Positions 7,438 through 14,994 are shown, counted from the stretch's first letter. The stretch is 24,472 bases of DNA from Anaerolineaceae bacterium UBA6073 (GCA_002436085.1 DIXT01000005.1:1-24472), one strand, 5' to 3'. Made by a program: numbers and translations. Notes: generated by a model not told the origin, from the sequence alone.

Positions 7438-9186
7438 ATGCGCCAGACCCTGCTTACCAATGACCAGATGCTGCACCTGCAGCGTGAAAAAGAGGTGCTG
7501 AATGAAGCCCTCAGCTGGCTTTCTGCTTTTGAACTGCCGCAGGAGGCTTTGAGCGCGCTTGAGAAAGCCGCGCGCCAGTTGGATGAGCTGTTCCTGATTG
7601 TGGTCGTGGGCGAGTTTAACTCCGGCAAGAGCGCGCTGATTAACGCGCTGCTGGGGGAACGCGTGCTGAAAGAAGGCGTGACGCCAACCACCGCCCGCGT
7701 GACGCTGGTGCGCTGGGGCGAGAAGCCCGGCGAACAAATTGTGGACGAGGGTTTTGCCATCTTTACCTACCCGCTGGAGATGCTGAAAGAACTCAATATC
7801 GTGGATTCCCCCGGCACGAACGCCATCATCCGGCAGCATGAAATTCTGACCACCGAATACGTGCCGCGCAGCGACCTGGTGCTGTTTACTACCTCCTCAG
7901 ACCGCCCGCTGACCGAGAGCGAACGGCTCTTCCTGGAGAAAATTCTTTCCTGGGGCAAGAAGATTGTGCTGGTTGTCAATAAAGCTGATATCCTGGAAAA
8001 CCAGGAGGCAGTAGAGGAAGTGCGCGCGTTCGTCTCCGCGAATACCGCGGGTATTCTAGGGGCTGAGCCGGAGCTTTTTGTGGTCTCCGCGAAACAGGCG
8101 CAAAAAGCGCTGCTGGCAGACACACAGGAGCAAAAAGCGGCTCTGCGCGCGGAAAGCGGCATGGACGCGCTGGAAACCTACATCACCGAAACGCTGGACG
8201 ACCGCGCCAGGCTGGGCTTGAAGCTGAACAGCCCGCTGGGCGTCGCCGAAAACGTGCTGCGCCAGGCCCAGGAGCTGAACCATACGCAGGCCAAAGAGCT
8301 GGAGGCCGACAGTCAGTTGGCCGCCGACCTGGAAGGCATGCTCGGGACGTATAACAAAGCTCTGCAGTCCGAAACAGCGCCGCGCCTGGCGGAGGTCGAA
8401 AACGTGCTGCAGCGCTTCGAGACGCGCGGGCAGGACTTTTTTGACAACACGCTGCGCCTGACCAATATCGCTAACCTGACCAAGAGCGAAAAGATTAAAG
8501 CGAAATTTGAGCAGGAAGTCATGGCAGATGTCCCCCAGGAAATAGACGAAAAAGTGCGTGCTATGATTGACTGGCTGGTGGATAAGGACCTGAACGTCTG
8601 GTATCAGGTGATGGGCGCGCTGGAACGCCGCCAGGCGGCTGCCCGCGCGAACCTGGACGGCTCGCATCTGAGCGCGCAGGCGGAACGCCGCAAAGACCTG
8701 ATGGAAAGCGTCGGGCAGACCATTCGCGGGATTGTCAATAGCTACAACCGCAAGAAAGAAGCGGAGGACTTGAGCGCGTTTGTGGAAGGCGCGGTGGCGC
8801 AAACCGCCCTGTTTGAGGTGGGTGCGGTGGGCTTGGGCGCGCTGGTTGCCACGGCGCTGTTCTCCTCCGCGATGGATGTGACCGGCATTGTCGCGGCGGG
8901 CACGCTGGCGATTTTGGGCTTGTTCGTGATTCCCTACAAGCGCAAGCAGGTCAAGCAAAACTTCAAGGAAAAGATGGAAGAGCTGCGCACGAACTTAATG
9001 AGCACCCTCTCGAGGACCTTCAGCCGGGAATCCGATTTGGCAATTCGACGTCTGAACGATAAAATATCGCCTTACACCGCGGAAGTGCGTGCCGACCAGG
9101 AGAAAATCAGCTCCGACGCGCGCAGTCTATCCGAACTGGAATCACTATTGAAGGAGACGCGGGACGCTATACCAAAGGTCCTGTAA
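7438..9186 (+). CDS. Bacterial dynamin-like GTPase
   Basis: A 582-residue dynamin-family GTPase, expected to bind and reshape membranes. All GTP-binding motifs are present: G1 GEFNSGKS (58-65), a G2 threonine in GVTPTTA (80-86), G3 DSPG (123-126) and G4 NKAD (181-184). The middle is mostly helical and charged, as in the stalk of bacterial dynamin-like proteins. A hydrophobic segment at about 450-500 (FEVGAVGLGALVATALF, then VAAGTLAILGLFVI) would act as paddle or membrane anchor and is followed by a basic, helical C-terminus. Bacterial dynamins often occur in pairs; here only one copy is seen. AAGGAG precedes the ATG at good spacing. A lipoprotein gene follows after 9 bp. A role in membrane surveillance or stress repair is inferred from the family, not shown here. 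Confidence 0.9.
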   Translation: MRQTLLTNDQMLHLQREKEVLNEALSWLSAFELPQEALSALEKAARQLDELFLIVVVGEFNSGKSALINALLGERVLKEGVTPTTARVTLVRWGEKPGEQIVDEGFAIFTYPLEMLKELNIVDSPGTNAIIRQHEILTTEYVPRSDLVLFTTSSDRPLTESERLFLEKILSWGKKIVLVVNKADILENQEAVEEVRAFVSANTAGILGAEPELFVVSAKQAQKALLADTQEQKAALRAESGMDALETYITETLDDRARLGLKLNSPLGVAENVLRQAQELNHTQAKELEADSQLAADLEGMLGTYNKALQSETAPRLAEVENVLQRFETRGQDFFDNTLRLTNIANLTKSEKIKAKFEQEVMADVPQEIDEKVRAMIDWLVDKDLNVWYQVMGALERRQAAARANLDGSHLSAQAERRKDLMESVGQTIRGIVNSYNRKKEAEDLSAFVEGAVAQTALFEVGAVGLGALVATALFSSAMDVTGIVAAGTLAILGLFVIPYKRKQVKQNFKEKMEELRTNLMSTLSRTFSRESDLAIRRLNDKISPYTAEVRADQEKISSDARSLSELESLLKETRDAIPKVL

Positions 9187-9195
9187 ACATAGGCT

Positions 9196-10131
9196 ATGGG
9201 AAAACTTAAAAACTTGAGAATAATCGCGCTCAGCCTGCTTATCTGCGCGCTTTTGCTGGGCGGCTGCAAGGCTGGCAGCTCTGCGGAAATGGTAGAAGCG
9301 ACCCCACAAAGCCCCAGCGCTGCTCTTCCGCTGGACCTGGAGGTGAAGGGGTCTGTTTTTGAGGTGGTTCAGGGCGGATACAGCTTTGAAGCCCCGGCAG
9401 GCAGCGACGTCAGCATCACCGCCTCGGGGGCGCTCATCAGCGCGCTGGACTCGTCGCTGCTGTTCTCGCTCAACGGCATCAACGCAATGTCCAACGAAAA
9501 GTCGGATGAGGAGATACTGGACACCTTGCTCACGTCTCTTTTCAGCGGGGAGCAGAGCAGCTATAAGCAGTCCGAGCTGATAAGTTCATCGGTGGAGGGC
9601 TACGAAGGGGCGGCCTACGATTTCACAGGCAAGTTTCTTGGTTCTCAGGTGGAAGGCCGGGCGCTGGTGATTAAACCCGAAGCCAAACGCTATGTTTCAA
9701 TTATCGGGATGGCTCTGGTGGAAGAAAAACCGGATCTCTGGAAAACTACCGGGAAAGACGCTTTCAATTATCTACTAAGCCGTTACCAGATTTTGCCAGC
9801 TGAGGCATTGGCAAGCGCGGAGCTTTGCCCTATCTCTCCTAACGCGAACTACGGTTTCTATCCGGATGAAGCCGTGAAGGTGGGCGGCGGTTTGCTCAGC
9901 GGACCGCTGCGCGAACGGGCCTACCTGGATAACCTGCTCGGGAGCAATGGCGAGCCGGTGACATATGTGTGGGTGCGCTCCGTGGAGACGCCTGACAGCA
10001 TCGTGGATGAATATACCCTGACGGTCGGTGAGAAAACAATAACGTTGTATCTGGACCAGTATTCCTTTGGGATTATCAACGCGCCGCGCGGGCTGGGCTG
10101 CATGGGTGCTTTTCCGATCAGCGAGCCGTAA
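9196..10131 (+). CDS. Predicted secreted lipoprotein of unknown function
   Basis: A 311-residue protein with a type II signal peptide: basic KNLR, a hydrophobic run IIALSLLICALLL, and lipobox LGGC with the acylated cysteine at residue 24. A short Ser/Ala/Pro-rich linker follows, then an apparently globular domain with VFEVVQGGYSFEAPAGSDV and a long stretch (about 85-205) that recalls general stress or PsbP-like surface proteins. No enzyme motif is recognised. Two cysteines late in the protein (about 216 and 302) could form a disulfide. The gene starts 9 bp after the dynamin-like gene and is probably co-transcribed with it. It has no strong Shine-Dalgarno. Confidence 0.75.
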   Translation: MGKLKNLRIIALSLLICALLLGGCKAGSSAEMVEATPQSPSAALPLDLEVKGSVFEVVQGGYSFEAPAGSDVSITASGALISALDSSLLFSLNGINAMSNEKSDEEILDTLLTSLFSGEQSSYKQSELISSSVEGYEGAAYDFTGKFLGSQVEGRALVIKPEAKRYVSIIGMALVEEKPDLWKTTGKDAFNYLLSRYQILPAEALASAELCPISPNANYGFYPDEAVKVGGGLLSGPLRERAYLDNLLGSNGEPVTYVWVRSVETPDSIVDEYTLTVGEKTITLYLDQYSFGIINAPRGLGCMGAFPISEP

Positions 10132-10141
10132 AAGGCGCTGC

Positions 10142-10276
10142 CGCTTGATTCGTCATTACCGTTTTGCCGCTGCTGCCTTGAACCGCAGGAAGTGCTGTTC
10201 GTCAGGCAAAACGGTGTGGCATAGCGAAGCATCCCTTGTGGAATCTGCCTGCATGCCAGCAGGGAGATCGCTTCGC
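10142..10276. repeat. Long direct repeat, copy 1 (135 bp) with internal inverted arms
   Basis: Nearly identical to 10618-10755, apart from three extra bases in the other copy (ATTACCG versus ATTAGTACCG) and one substitution near the end. It carries perfect 11-bp inverted arms ACCGTTTTGCC (10158-10168) and GGCAAAACGGT (10205-10215) around 36 nt, so an RNA or single strand could fold into a long hairpin. Confidence 0.9.
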
Positions 10277-10424
10277 GATGACGATGAAAGGGAGATCGCT
10301 TCGTGCCTCGCGGTGACGTGCGCGTCGTCGTTGCGAGCCCCCGCTGCAGGGACTGCACGAGACCCGGAAGTACCGGAAGGGGGCGCGGCAATCTGCCTGT
10401 GAATCTGGTATTGAGTAGAGAGTC

Positions 10425-10553
10425 GTAGGTTGGGTGCAGCGACGCAGGAGCGCAACCCAACACCGACATATCCCCGCCTACTGCATTTTGTTGGGTTTCG
10501 CTTCGTAAATATAACTACATGATAACGACCCGATGCCGCTCCACCCAACCTAC
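10425..10553. repeat. 129-bp element with 12-bp terminal inverted repeats (MITE-like)
   Basis: The ends are GTAGGTTGGGTG (10425-10436) and its exact reverse complement CACCCAACCTAC (10542-10553). A nested inverted pair, AACCCAACA and TGTTGGGTT, lies inside. No protein is encoded. The architecture is that of a miniature inverted-repeat element moved by a transposase elsewhere. No clear target-site duplication is seen at the edges. Confidence 0.75.
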
Positions 10554-10617
10554 CAATGGTATCGCGCAGAGGGCCCGAGCTGTGCTAGCAAGGAGATCGC
10601 TTCGTGCCTCGCGGTGA

Positions 10618-10755
10618 CGCTTGATTCGTCATTAGTACCGTTTTGCCGCTGCTGCCTTGAACCGCAGGAAGTGCTGTTCGTCAGGCAAAACGGTGTGGCA
10701 TAGCGAAGCATCCCTTGTGGAATCTGCCTGCATGCCAGCAGGGAGATCGTTTCGC
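10618..10755. repeat. Long direct repeat, copy 2 (138 bp)
   Basis: Second copy of the 10142-10276 unit in the same orientation, with a three-base insertion near its left end. The 11-bp inverted arms are conserved exactly at 10637-10647 and 10684-10694. The near identity suggests a recent duplication or gene-conversion-like homogenisation. Confidence 0.9.
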
Positions 10756-10834
10756 TTGTGACCTGTACCCAAAGGGTATCGCGATGACGAAAAAAGGGAG
10801 ATCTCTTTGACTGCGCTCGCGATGACGAAAGATT

Positions 10835-10872
10835 AAAAAAAAACAGGCGCGCGAGTCTCGCAAGCGCGCCTG
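10835..10872 (-). terminator. Rho-independent terminator of pyrH
   Basis: On the minus strand a perfect 9-bp stem, CAGGCGCGC with GCGCGCCTG (10844-10852 and 10864-10872), encloses an 11-nt loop and is followed by nine T residues. It lies 26 bp after the pyrH stop codon. Confidence 0.92.
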
Positions 10873-10898
10873 GGAAGTTCCCTCAAAAACCACACAAC

Positions 10899-11630
10899 TC
10901 AATCGCTGCTGACCAGCGTGCCAACCGGCTCGCCCAGAATGCCGCGGATGAGCGCTTCAGGCTCCCACAGATTGAGCACCAGGATCGGGATATCGTTTTC
11001 CATGCACAGCGTGACGGCAGTCGTGTCCATCACGCTCAGGCGGCGGCTGACCGTCTCCATATAGCTGAGCTGGTCAAATCTGACAGCCTCAGGGTGCGTC
11101 TTGGGGTCGCTGTCGTACACGCCGTCTACTTTGGTGGCTTTGATGACCACATCGGCGCCGATTTCAGTCGCGCGCAGGGCGGCAGCGGTATCGGTGGAGA
11201 AGAAGGGGTTGCCTGTGCCTCCGCCGAAGATGACCACGCGCCCTTTTTCCAGGTGGCGAATGGCGCGCCGGCGAATGTAAGGCTCAGCGACGGTCGGCAT
11301 TTCTATGGCGGATTGAACGCGGGTGATGACATCGACGCGTTCCAGCGCGTCCATCAGGGCGAGCGCGTTGATGACGGTGGCGAGCATGCCCATATAGTCC
11401 GCGGTCGCGCGGTCCATACCGCGGTTTTCGCCGGTTGCTCCGCGCCAAAGGTTGCCGGCGCCAATCACAATCGCCACGTCCACCCCCAAGGCGTGCACTC
11501 TTTTCACCAGGTTGGCGATATGCGCCGCTTCGGTGGGGTCAATTCCAAAACCTGAGGGACCCGCCAGCGACTCACCGGAGAGTTTCAGGAGTATCCGTTT
11601 GTATTTGGGTGCGGAGCTTTGCTCGGTCAT
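10899..11630 (-). CDS. pyrH: UMP kinase
   Basis: Bacterial hexameric UMP kinase phosphorylates UMP to UDP with ATP in pyrimidine nucleotide synthesis. The 243 residues match the usual length. Motifs visible are LLKLSGESLAG near the N-terminus, VIGAGNLWRG, the nucleotide-binding GGGTGNPFFSTDTAAALRA, and KATKVDGVYDSDPK. This is the amino-acid kinase fold, unrelated to eukaryotic UMP/CMP kinases. The start ATG overlaps the stop codon of the small upstream gene (ATGA), and the AGGAGG Shine-Dalgarno lies inside that gene, so translation is probably coupled. A strong terminator follows. Confidence 0.97.
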   Translation of the reverse strand: MTEQSSAPKYKRILLKLSGESLAGPSGFGIDPTEAAHIANLVKRVHALGVDVAIVIGAGNLWRGATGENRGMDRATADYMGMLATVINALALMDALERVDVITRVQSAIEMPTVAEPYIRRRAIRHLEKGRVVIFGGGTGNPFFSTDTAAALRATEIGADVVIKATKVDGVYDSDPKTHPEAVRFDQLSYMETVSRRLSVMDTTAVTLCMENDIPILVLNLWEPEALIRGILGEPVGTLVSSD

Positions 11631-11878
11631 GCTGCCTCCTTTTTCTTAATTTCCAAATTCTCCAAATACGCGCTAAGCCTCTTGATTTTTTCATCCTCCG
11701 GCAAATCACGCATATCATACATAAGGCGAGAGATTCGTTTGTCTGCGTCTCCTACCTTAAAATAACCCGACTTCCACATTTTCTCTTGCAGATCATGATA
11801 AAACCCAACCATAAAGCGAGACATTTTCGCGGAATCGCAAGCACCACGCCAATCATAATTATCTCTTTCCGTACTCAT
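11627..11878 (-). CDS. Small protein of unknown function coupled to pyrH
   Basis: An 83-residue charged protein beginning MSTERDNYDWRGACDSAK. The middle (MSRFMVGFYHDLQEKMWKSGYF) and the C-terminal half (DEKIKRLSAYLENLEIKKKEAA) look helical, the latter with coiled-coil character. No known domain is recognised and no signal or membrane segment is seen. It is probably real: AAGGAGA precedes the ATG at proper spacing, and its stop overlaps the pyrH start as ATGA. Its composition is more AT-rich than tsf or pyrH. It sits where tsf and pyrH are adjacent in most bacteria, so it is an insertion into the conserved rpsB-tsf-pyrH order. A function linked to UMP kinase is only a guess from position. Confidence 0.75.
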   Translation of the reverse strand: MSTERDNYDWRGACDSAKMSRFMVGFYHDLQEKMWKSGYFKVGDADKRISRLMYDMRDLPEDEKIKRLSAYLENLEIKKKEAA

Positions 11879-12000
11879 ACTAACTCTCCTTACATTCTAC
11901 CGATCCCTAAAATCTCATACCTCATTCTTAACTATCCATGTCATTGTTCTGTTGAGGATATTGTAACGACCTATTCCTTTTGAGTATATGACATCAGTGC

Positions 12001-12030
12001 TAAAAATAGAGCCAACTTTTGGTTGGCTCT
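12001..12030 (-). terminator. Rho-independent terminator of rpsB-tsf
   Basis: The minus strand folds AGAGCCAAC with GTTGGCTCT (12022-12030 and 12008-12016) around a 5-nt loop, followed by ATTTTTA. It lies 9 bp after the tsf stop. It implies that the small gene and pyrH downstream need their own promoter in 11879-12000 or depend on read-through; no clear promoter was found there. Confidence 0.85.
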
Positions 12031-12039
12031 GGTTTGCGG

Positions 12040-12660
12040 CTATTCAGCGGGTTCCTGCGGCTGGGTTGTTTCCCCCAGCGACCAGCGCACAAAGCGCCGG
12101 ACAATGAGGTTTTCTCCCAATGAGCTGACTTTGTCGGTGATCAGGTCCGCTACCGTCTTGGATTCGTCACGGATATATTTCTGATTCAAGAGGACTTTTT
12201 CGTCCTTGAACTTTTTCATGTAGCCTTCCACGATCTTGGGGATGATGGCCTCGGGCTTGCCTTCGGCGCGCACGCGGTCGCTCACGGCTTTGGTTTCGGC
12301 TTCGATGACCTCAGCGGGGATGTCCGCTTCGGAGATATAGGTGGGCTGGGCGGCGGCAATCTGCAGCGCGATTTCGTGGGCTAACTCCTGGAAGGAGGCA
12401 GTCTTGGCAACAAAATCAGTTTCGCAGTTGAGCTCAACCATCACCACCAGGCGGCCGTCGCTGTGGATGTAAACCTCCAGGCGGCCTTCCGAGGCAACGC
12501 GGTCCGCGCGTTTTTCAGCGGTCTTGAGGCCTTTTTCGCGCAGTTCCATCATTGCCTGTTCCATATCGCCGTTGGATTTCTCCAACGCTGAACGACAGTC
12601 CATGATGCCGCAGCCGCTCTTTTCACGGAGCTCTTTAATCATATCAATAGTGATTTGCAT
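12040..12660 (-). CDS. tsf: Translation elongation factor Ts
   Basis: EF-Ts is the nucleotide exchange factor that releases GDP from EF-Tu. The N-terminal UBA-like domain is clear (IKELREKSGCGIMDCRSALE, with EKGLKTAEKRADR following), as is the TDFVAK motif in NCETDFVAK that engages the EF-Tu magnesium site. At 206 residues it is the short form with a single core repeat, as in Thermus, rather than the roughly 280-residue form of Escherichia coli. TAAGGA lies six bases before the ATG. It follows rpsB by 55 bp and ends in a terminator. Confidence 0.96.
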   Translation of the reverse strand: MQITIDMIKELREKSGCGIMDCRSALEKSNGDMEQAMMELREKGLKTAEKRADRVASEGRLEVYIHSDGRLVVMVELNCETDFVAKTASFQELAHEIALQIAAAQPTYISEADIPAEVIEAETKAVSDRVRAEGKPEAIIPKIVEGYMKKFKDEKVLLNQKYIRDESKTVADLITDKVSSLGENLIVRRFVRWSLGETTQPQEPAE

Positions 12661-12715
12661 AGTTATCCTTACTCTATACGCAAGCAGTCTCGCGTCTGAT
12701 TAGTTTTCCGAAGAA

Positions 12716-13573
12716 TTAGGCTTCCACCGCGGGGGTTTCGTCGGCTTCCGTCTCTTCCCTGGCAGGGATCTTGGCGCGGGTTGCGTCCCCGAGCAGTTCG
12801 TCATCGCCCAATTCAATGTCTTCGTCAATCTTACGGGAAATGACGGAACGGGATTCGGGCAATTCTTCTTCAATTTCCTCATCCTTGCGCATCAGGCGGC
12901 CTTCTATGACTGCGTCAGCGATGCGGCCGACGATGAGTTTGATGGCGCGGATAGCGTCGTCGTTGGAAGGAATGACGTAATCAATCATGCCCGGATTGCA
13001 GTTGGTGTCCACCATTGCGATAATCGGGATTTCGCGGATGTAGGCTTCTTTCATGGCGGTTTCTTCGCGTTCGATATCCACGATAAAAACCAGGCTGGGC
13101 AGGTTTTTCATATTTCGGAGGCCGCTCAGGCGGGTTTCCAGACGGCTGATTTCGCGCTGGATCAGCAAGCCTTCTTTTTTGGTCAGCTGATTGATTTCAC
13201 CGGTCTCGACTAGTTTTTCCAGGCGGGTAAGCTCGACGATACGCTGTTGGATGGTGACCCAGTTGGTCAGGGTACCGCCCAGCCAGCGCTGGTTTACGTA
13301 GGGCATGCCGCAGCGTTCAGCTTCTTCCTGGATGGTTTCCTGCGCCTGGCGTTTGGTGCCGACGAAGAGGATGGTGCCTCCGGCAGCGACAGTGTCGCGC
13401 ACTTTGTTGAAGGCTTCATCCAGCAATTTGACAGTTTGCTGCAGGTCAATAATGTGGATGCCGTTGCGTTCGGTGAAGATATACGGCCGCATTTTGGGGT
13501 TCCATTTGTTGGTACGATGTCCAAAGTGGACGCCGCTCTCGAGGAGCGCTTTCATAGATACAGCGGGTGACAT
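12716..13573 (-). CDS. rpsB: 30S ribosomal protein S2
   Basis: S2 binds late to the back of the 30S head-body junction and recruits S1 where present. Signatures include MKALLESGVHFGHRTNKWNPKM at the start, FVGTKRQAQETIQEEA, CGMPYVNQRWLGGTLTNW, and the late IPIIAMVDTNCNP with DYVIPSNDDAIRA. The core ends near residue 230. An acidic tail of about 55 residues (EEIEEELPESRSVISRK, then ending ETPAVEA) extends beyond the usual length and is probably disordered. AAGGAG precedes the ATG with a 5-base spacer. It is transcribed with tsf from the promoter at 13699-13707 through a long leader. Confidence 0.97.
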   Translation of the reverse strand: MSPAVSMKALLESGVHFGHRTNKWNPKMRPYIFTERNGIHIIDLQQTVKLLDEAFNKVRDTVAAGGTILFVGTKRQAQETIQEEAERCGMPYVNQRWLGGTLTNWVTIQQRIVELTRLEKLVETGEINQLTKKEGLLIQREISRLETRLSGLRNMKNLPSLVFIVDIEREETAMKEAYIREIPIIAMVDTNCNPGMIDYVIPSNDDAIRAIKLIVGRIADAVIEGRLMRKDEEIEEELPESRSVISRKIDEDIELGDDELLGDATRAKIPAREETEADETPAVEA

Positions 13574-13692
13574 AAATACTCCTTTGCGTTATGCCTCCGC
13601 CCGGCTTTGCAGCTGCTCCGAACCCTTGCGGGCACGCGGGAGCGCCTATGCCGTGGCGTGTGTGATTAGTGTCTCGGGCTATTGCCCGAGCG
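13574..13692 (-). promoter_or_regulatory. Structured 5' leader of rpsB, candidate ribosomal-protein leader
   Basis: The predicted transcript has about 119 nt before the rpsB ATG. It starts almost directly with a perfect 7-bp hairpin (CTCGGGC/GCCCGAG, 13684-13690 and 13673-13679, 4-nt loop). A second imperfect helix follows, with arms GCTCCC and GGAGC around a GCCCGCAAGGG core (about 13614-13643). Such folding is typical of leaders by which ribosomal proteins repress their own operon. No specific known rpsB-leader family could be confirmed by eye. Confidence 0.5.
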
Positions 13693-13698
13693 TCCCAT

Positions 13699-13707
13699 AG
13701 TATAACA
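13699..13707 (-). promoter_or_regulatory. Extended -10 promoter of rpsB-tsf
   Basis: The minus strand has TGT-TATACT, an extended -10 element. A TTGACA occurs at 13716-13721 but only 11 bp away, too close to act as its -35. The transposase reading frame begins within 10 bp on the other strand, so the native upstream promoter region may have been replaced by the IS. Confidence 0.55.
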
Positions 13708-13714
13708 TAATTTA

Positions 13715-14761
13715 GTGTCAATGGGAATAGCGCAAGACATAGCGCGAAGACAAGCGAAGACAAGCGCGAAGACAACACGTAAACTGATCCGGCTATATAA
13801 AGGAGAAGGGATTGTTGGGCGGCCACCTTTTGATCCGGCATTGGTGCTCAAGGTGGAATTGATTGCCTACTTGTACAACCTCTCGGAACGCCAGGTAGAA
13901 GTGTATATCAACGAGAACTTACCGGCCAAGTACTTTGTGGGGTTGGCCGTTGATCAGAAAGCGCCGGATCATTCGACCTTGACGGTTTTTCGGGAGCGGC
14001 TGATCCAGCGCGGGAAGCTAAAAGTCTTCGAAGAAATGCTGGATGAAATTGTGCGGATTGCTCTACAAAGCGGGGTTCAATTCGGGCCCATCCAGATTGT
14101 AGATAGTGTCCACAGTATTGCCAACGTGAATACGGCCAAAGATAAAAAGCGACAAGACAAGGGCAAAGGCCCGCATGACCCGGATGCCCAATGGGGGGTC
14201 AAGCACAAACGCAAGGTCAAAACAGAAGAGGGCAAGGAAATCGAACAAACCGAATACTTTTTTGGCTACAAAGCTCATGTCAGCCTGAACGCGGAAGTCG
14301 GGCTCATCACCAGCCTGGAGGTCACTTCAGGAGAAGCTTGGGGCGGGCATCACTTTTGTTCGTTAGTGGATCATGACCTGGAGCAGAAACTTCCGCTGAA
14401 CACCTATGCGGCCGATAGAGGTTACGACGATGGCAATAACCATTTTTATTTGGAACAGTGTGGTTTGCATTCTGCTATCCATTTGAAAGGCAACCGCATT
14501 GGAAAAAAGGACGACAACAAAGAGGTCTGGGTGGAACTGGTCAAGACGCCGCAATATCAGCAAGGTTTGAAAGAGCGTCACAAAATCGAACGCAAATTTG
14601 GAGAAGGAAAACAAGGGCATGGCCTGGGGCGTTGTCGCTATATAGGTCAAGCCAAGTTTGCCATTCAGGCCTTTTTCACGGCCATCACCCTCAATCTTAA
14701 GCGCATGGTCAAACTGCTAACCGGAGTAGGGTTTAAAACCCAAGTCGCTCCCGCAGCTTAG
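13715..14761 (+). CDS. IS5/IS1182-type DDE transposase
   Basis: A 348-residue transposase. The N-terminal helix-turn-helix (DUF772-like) region is GRPPFDPALVLKVELIAYLY with SERQVEVYINENLPAKYFVG and KAPDHSTLTVFRERL. The DDE catalytic residues appear as Asp in QIVDSVHS, Asp in YAADRGYDDGN, and Glu in KERHKIERKFGEGK, the last within the Y/H-x-x-E-R-x-F type motif. The C-terminus KFAIQAFFTAITLNLKRM is typical of the family. GTG at 13715 or ATG at 13721 may be the start; neither has a Shine-Dalgarno. The frame is uninterrupted, so the protein may be active. Terminal inverted repeats were not found by eye on either side, so the element borders are undefined. Confidence 0.88.
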   Translation: MSMGIAQDIARRQAKTSAKTTRKLIRLYKGEGIVGRPPFDPALVLKVELIAYLYNLSERQVEVYINENLPAKYFVGLAVDQKAPDHSTLTVFRERLIQRGKLKVFEEMLDEIVRIALQSGVQFGPIQIVDSVHSIANVNTAKDKKRQDKGKGPHDPDAQWGVKHKRKVKTEEGKEIEQTEYFFGYKAHVSLNAEVGLITSLEVTSGEAWGGHHFCSLVDHDLEQKLPLNTYAADRGYDDGNNHFYLEQCGLHSAIHLKGNRIGKKDDNKEVWVELVKTPQYQQGLKERHKIERKFGEGKQGHGLGRCRYIGQAKFAIQAFFTAITLNLKRMVKLLTGVGFKTQVAPAA

Positions 14762-14994
14762 CCCAGGGTGATTTATCGCTCTGGCTGGAATGGAGATCAA
14801 AAGAGCCAAGACTAAGGTCAAATTTGAGCATCTACGTTACATTGTCAGCCTATTTTCTAATTGAAAACGTCATCCAGTCAGCTTTTTCTAGAAATCCAGC
14901 CTTTTTTCAACACCCTCATGGAGTCAAGTCGATAATCAGTACAACAAACATGTTCCTAAAATTACTTAAAGACTTTGATTGCTAATCAGCATGA
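14762..14994. other. 233-bp gap after the transposase
   Basis: No gene is seen. The first 60 bp are probably the right end of the IS. The rest is AT-rich and forms the upstream region of the primase-helicase gene. No convincing promoter with both hexamers was found. Confidence 0.5.

Larger units (their letters stand above)
10132..10834. other. About 700 bp of non-coding repeat DNA between convergent genes
   Basis: This gap lies between the lipoprotein gene and the pyrH terminator. It contains two copies of a 135-138 bp unit (10142-10276 and 10618-10755), a 129-bp palindromic element (10425-10553), and at least five copies of a motif that begins GGAGATCG or GGAGATCTC and usually ends CGCGATGACGA or CGCGGTGACG. 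Reading frames within it only follow the repeats and were not taken as genes. Confidence 0.8.

Noticed and set aside
8056..8958. A 300-codon minus-strand frame opposite the dynamin-like gene
   Set aside because: Product is His/Gln/Arg-rich without a family; the plus-strand GTPase has all motifs.
10156..10548. A 130-codon minus-strand frame in the repeat region
   Set aside because: It only translates repeats and the palindromic element; composition is not protein-like.
13716..13721. TTGACA as -35 for rpsB
   Set aside because: Only 11 bp from the -10, too short for sigma-70 spacing.
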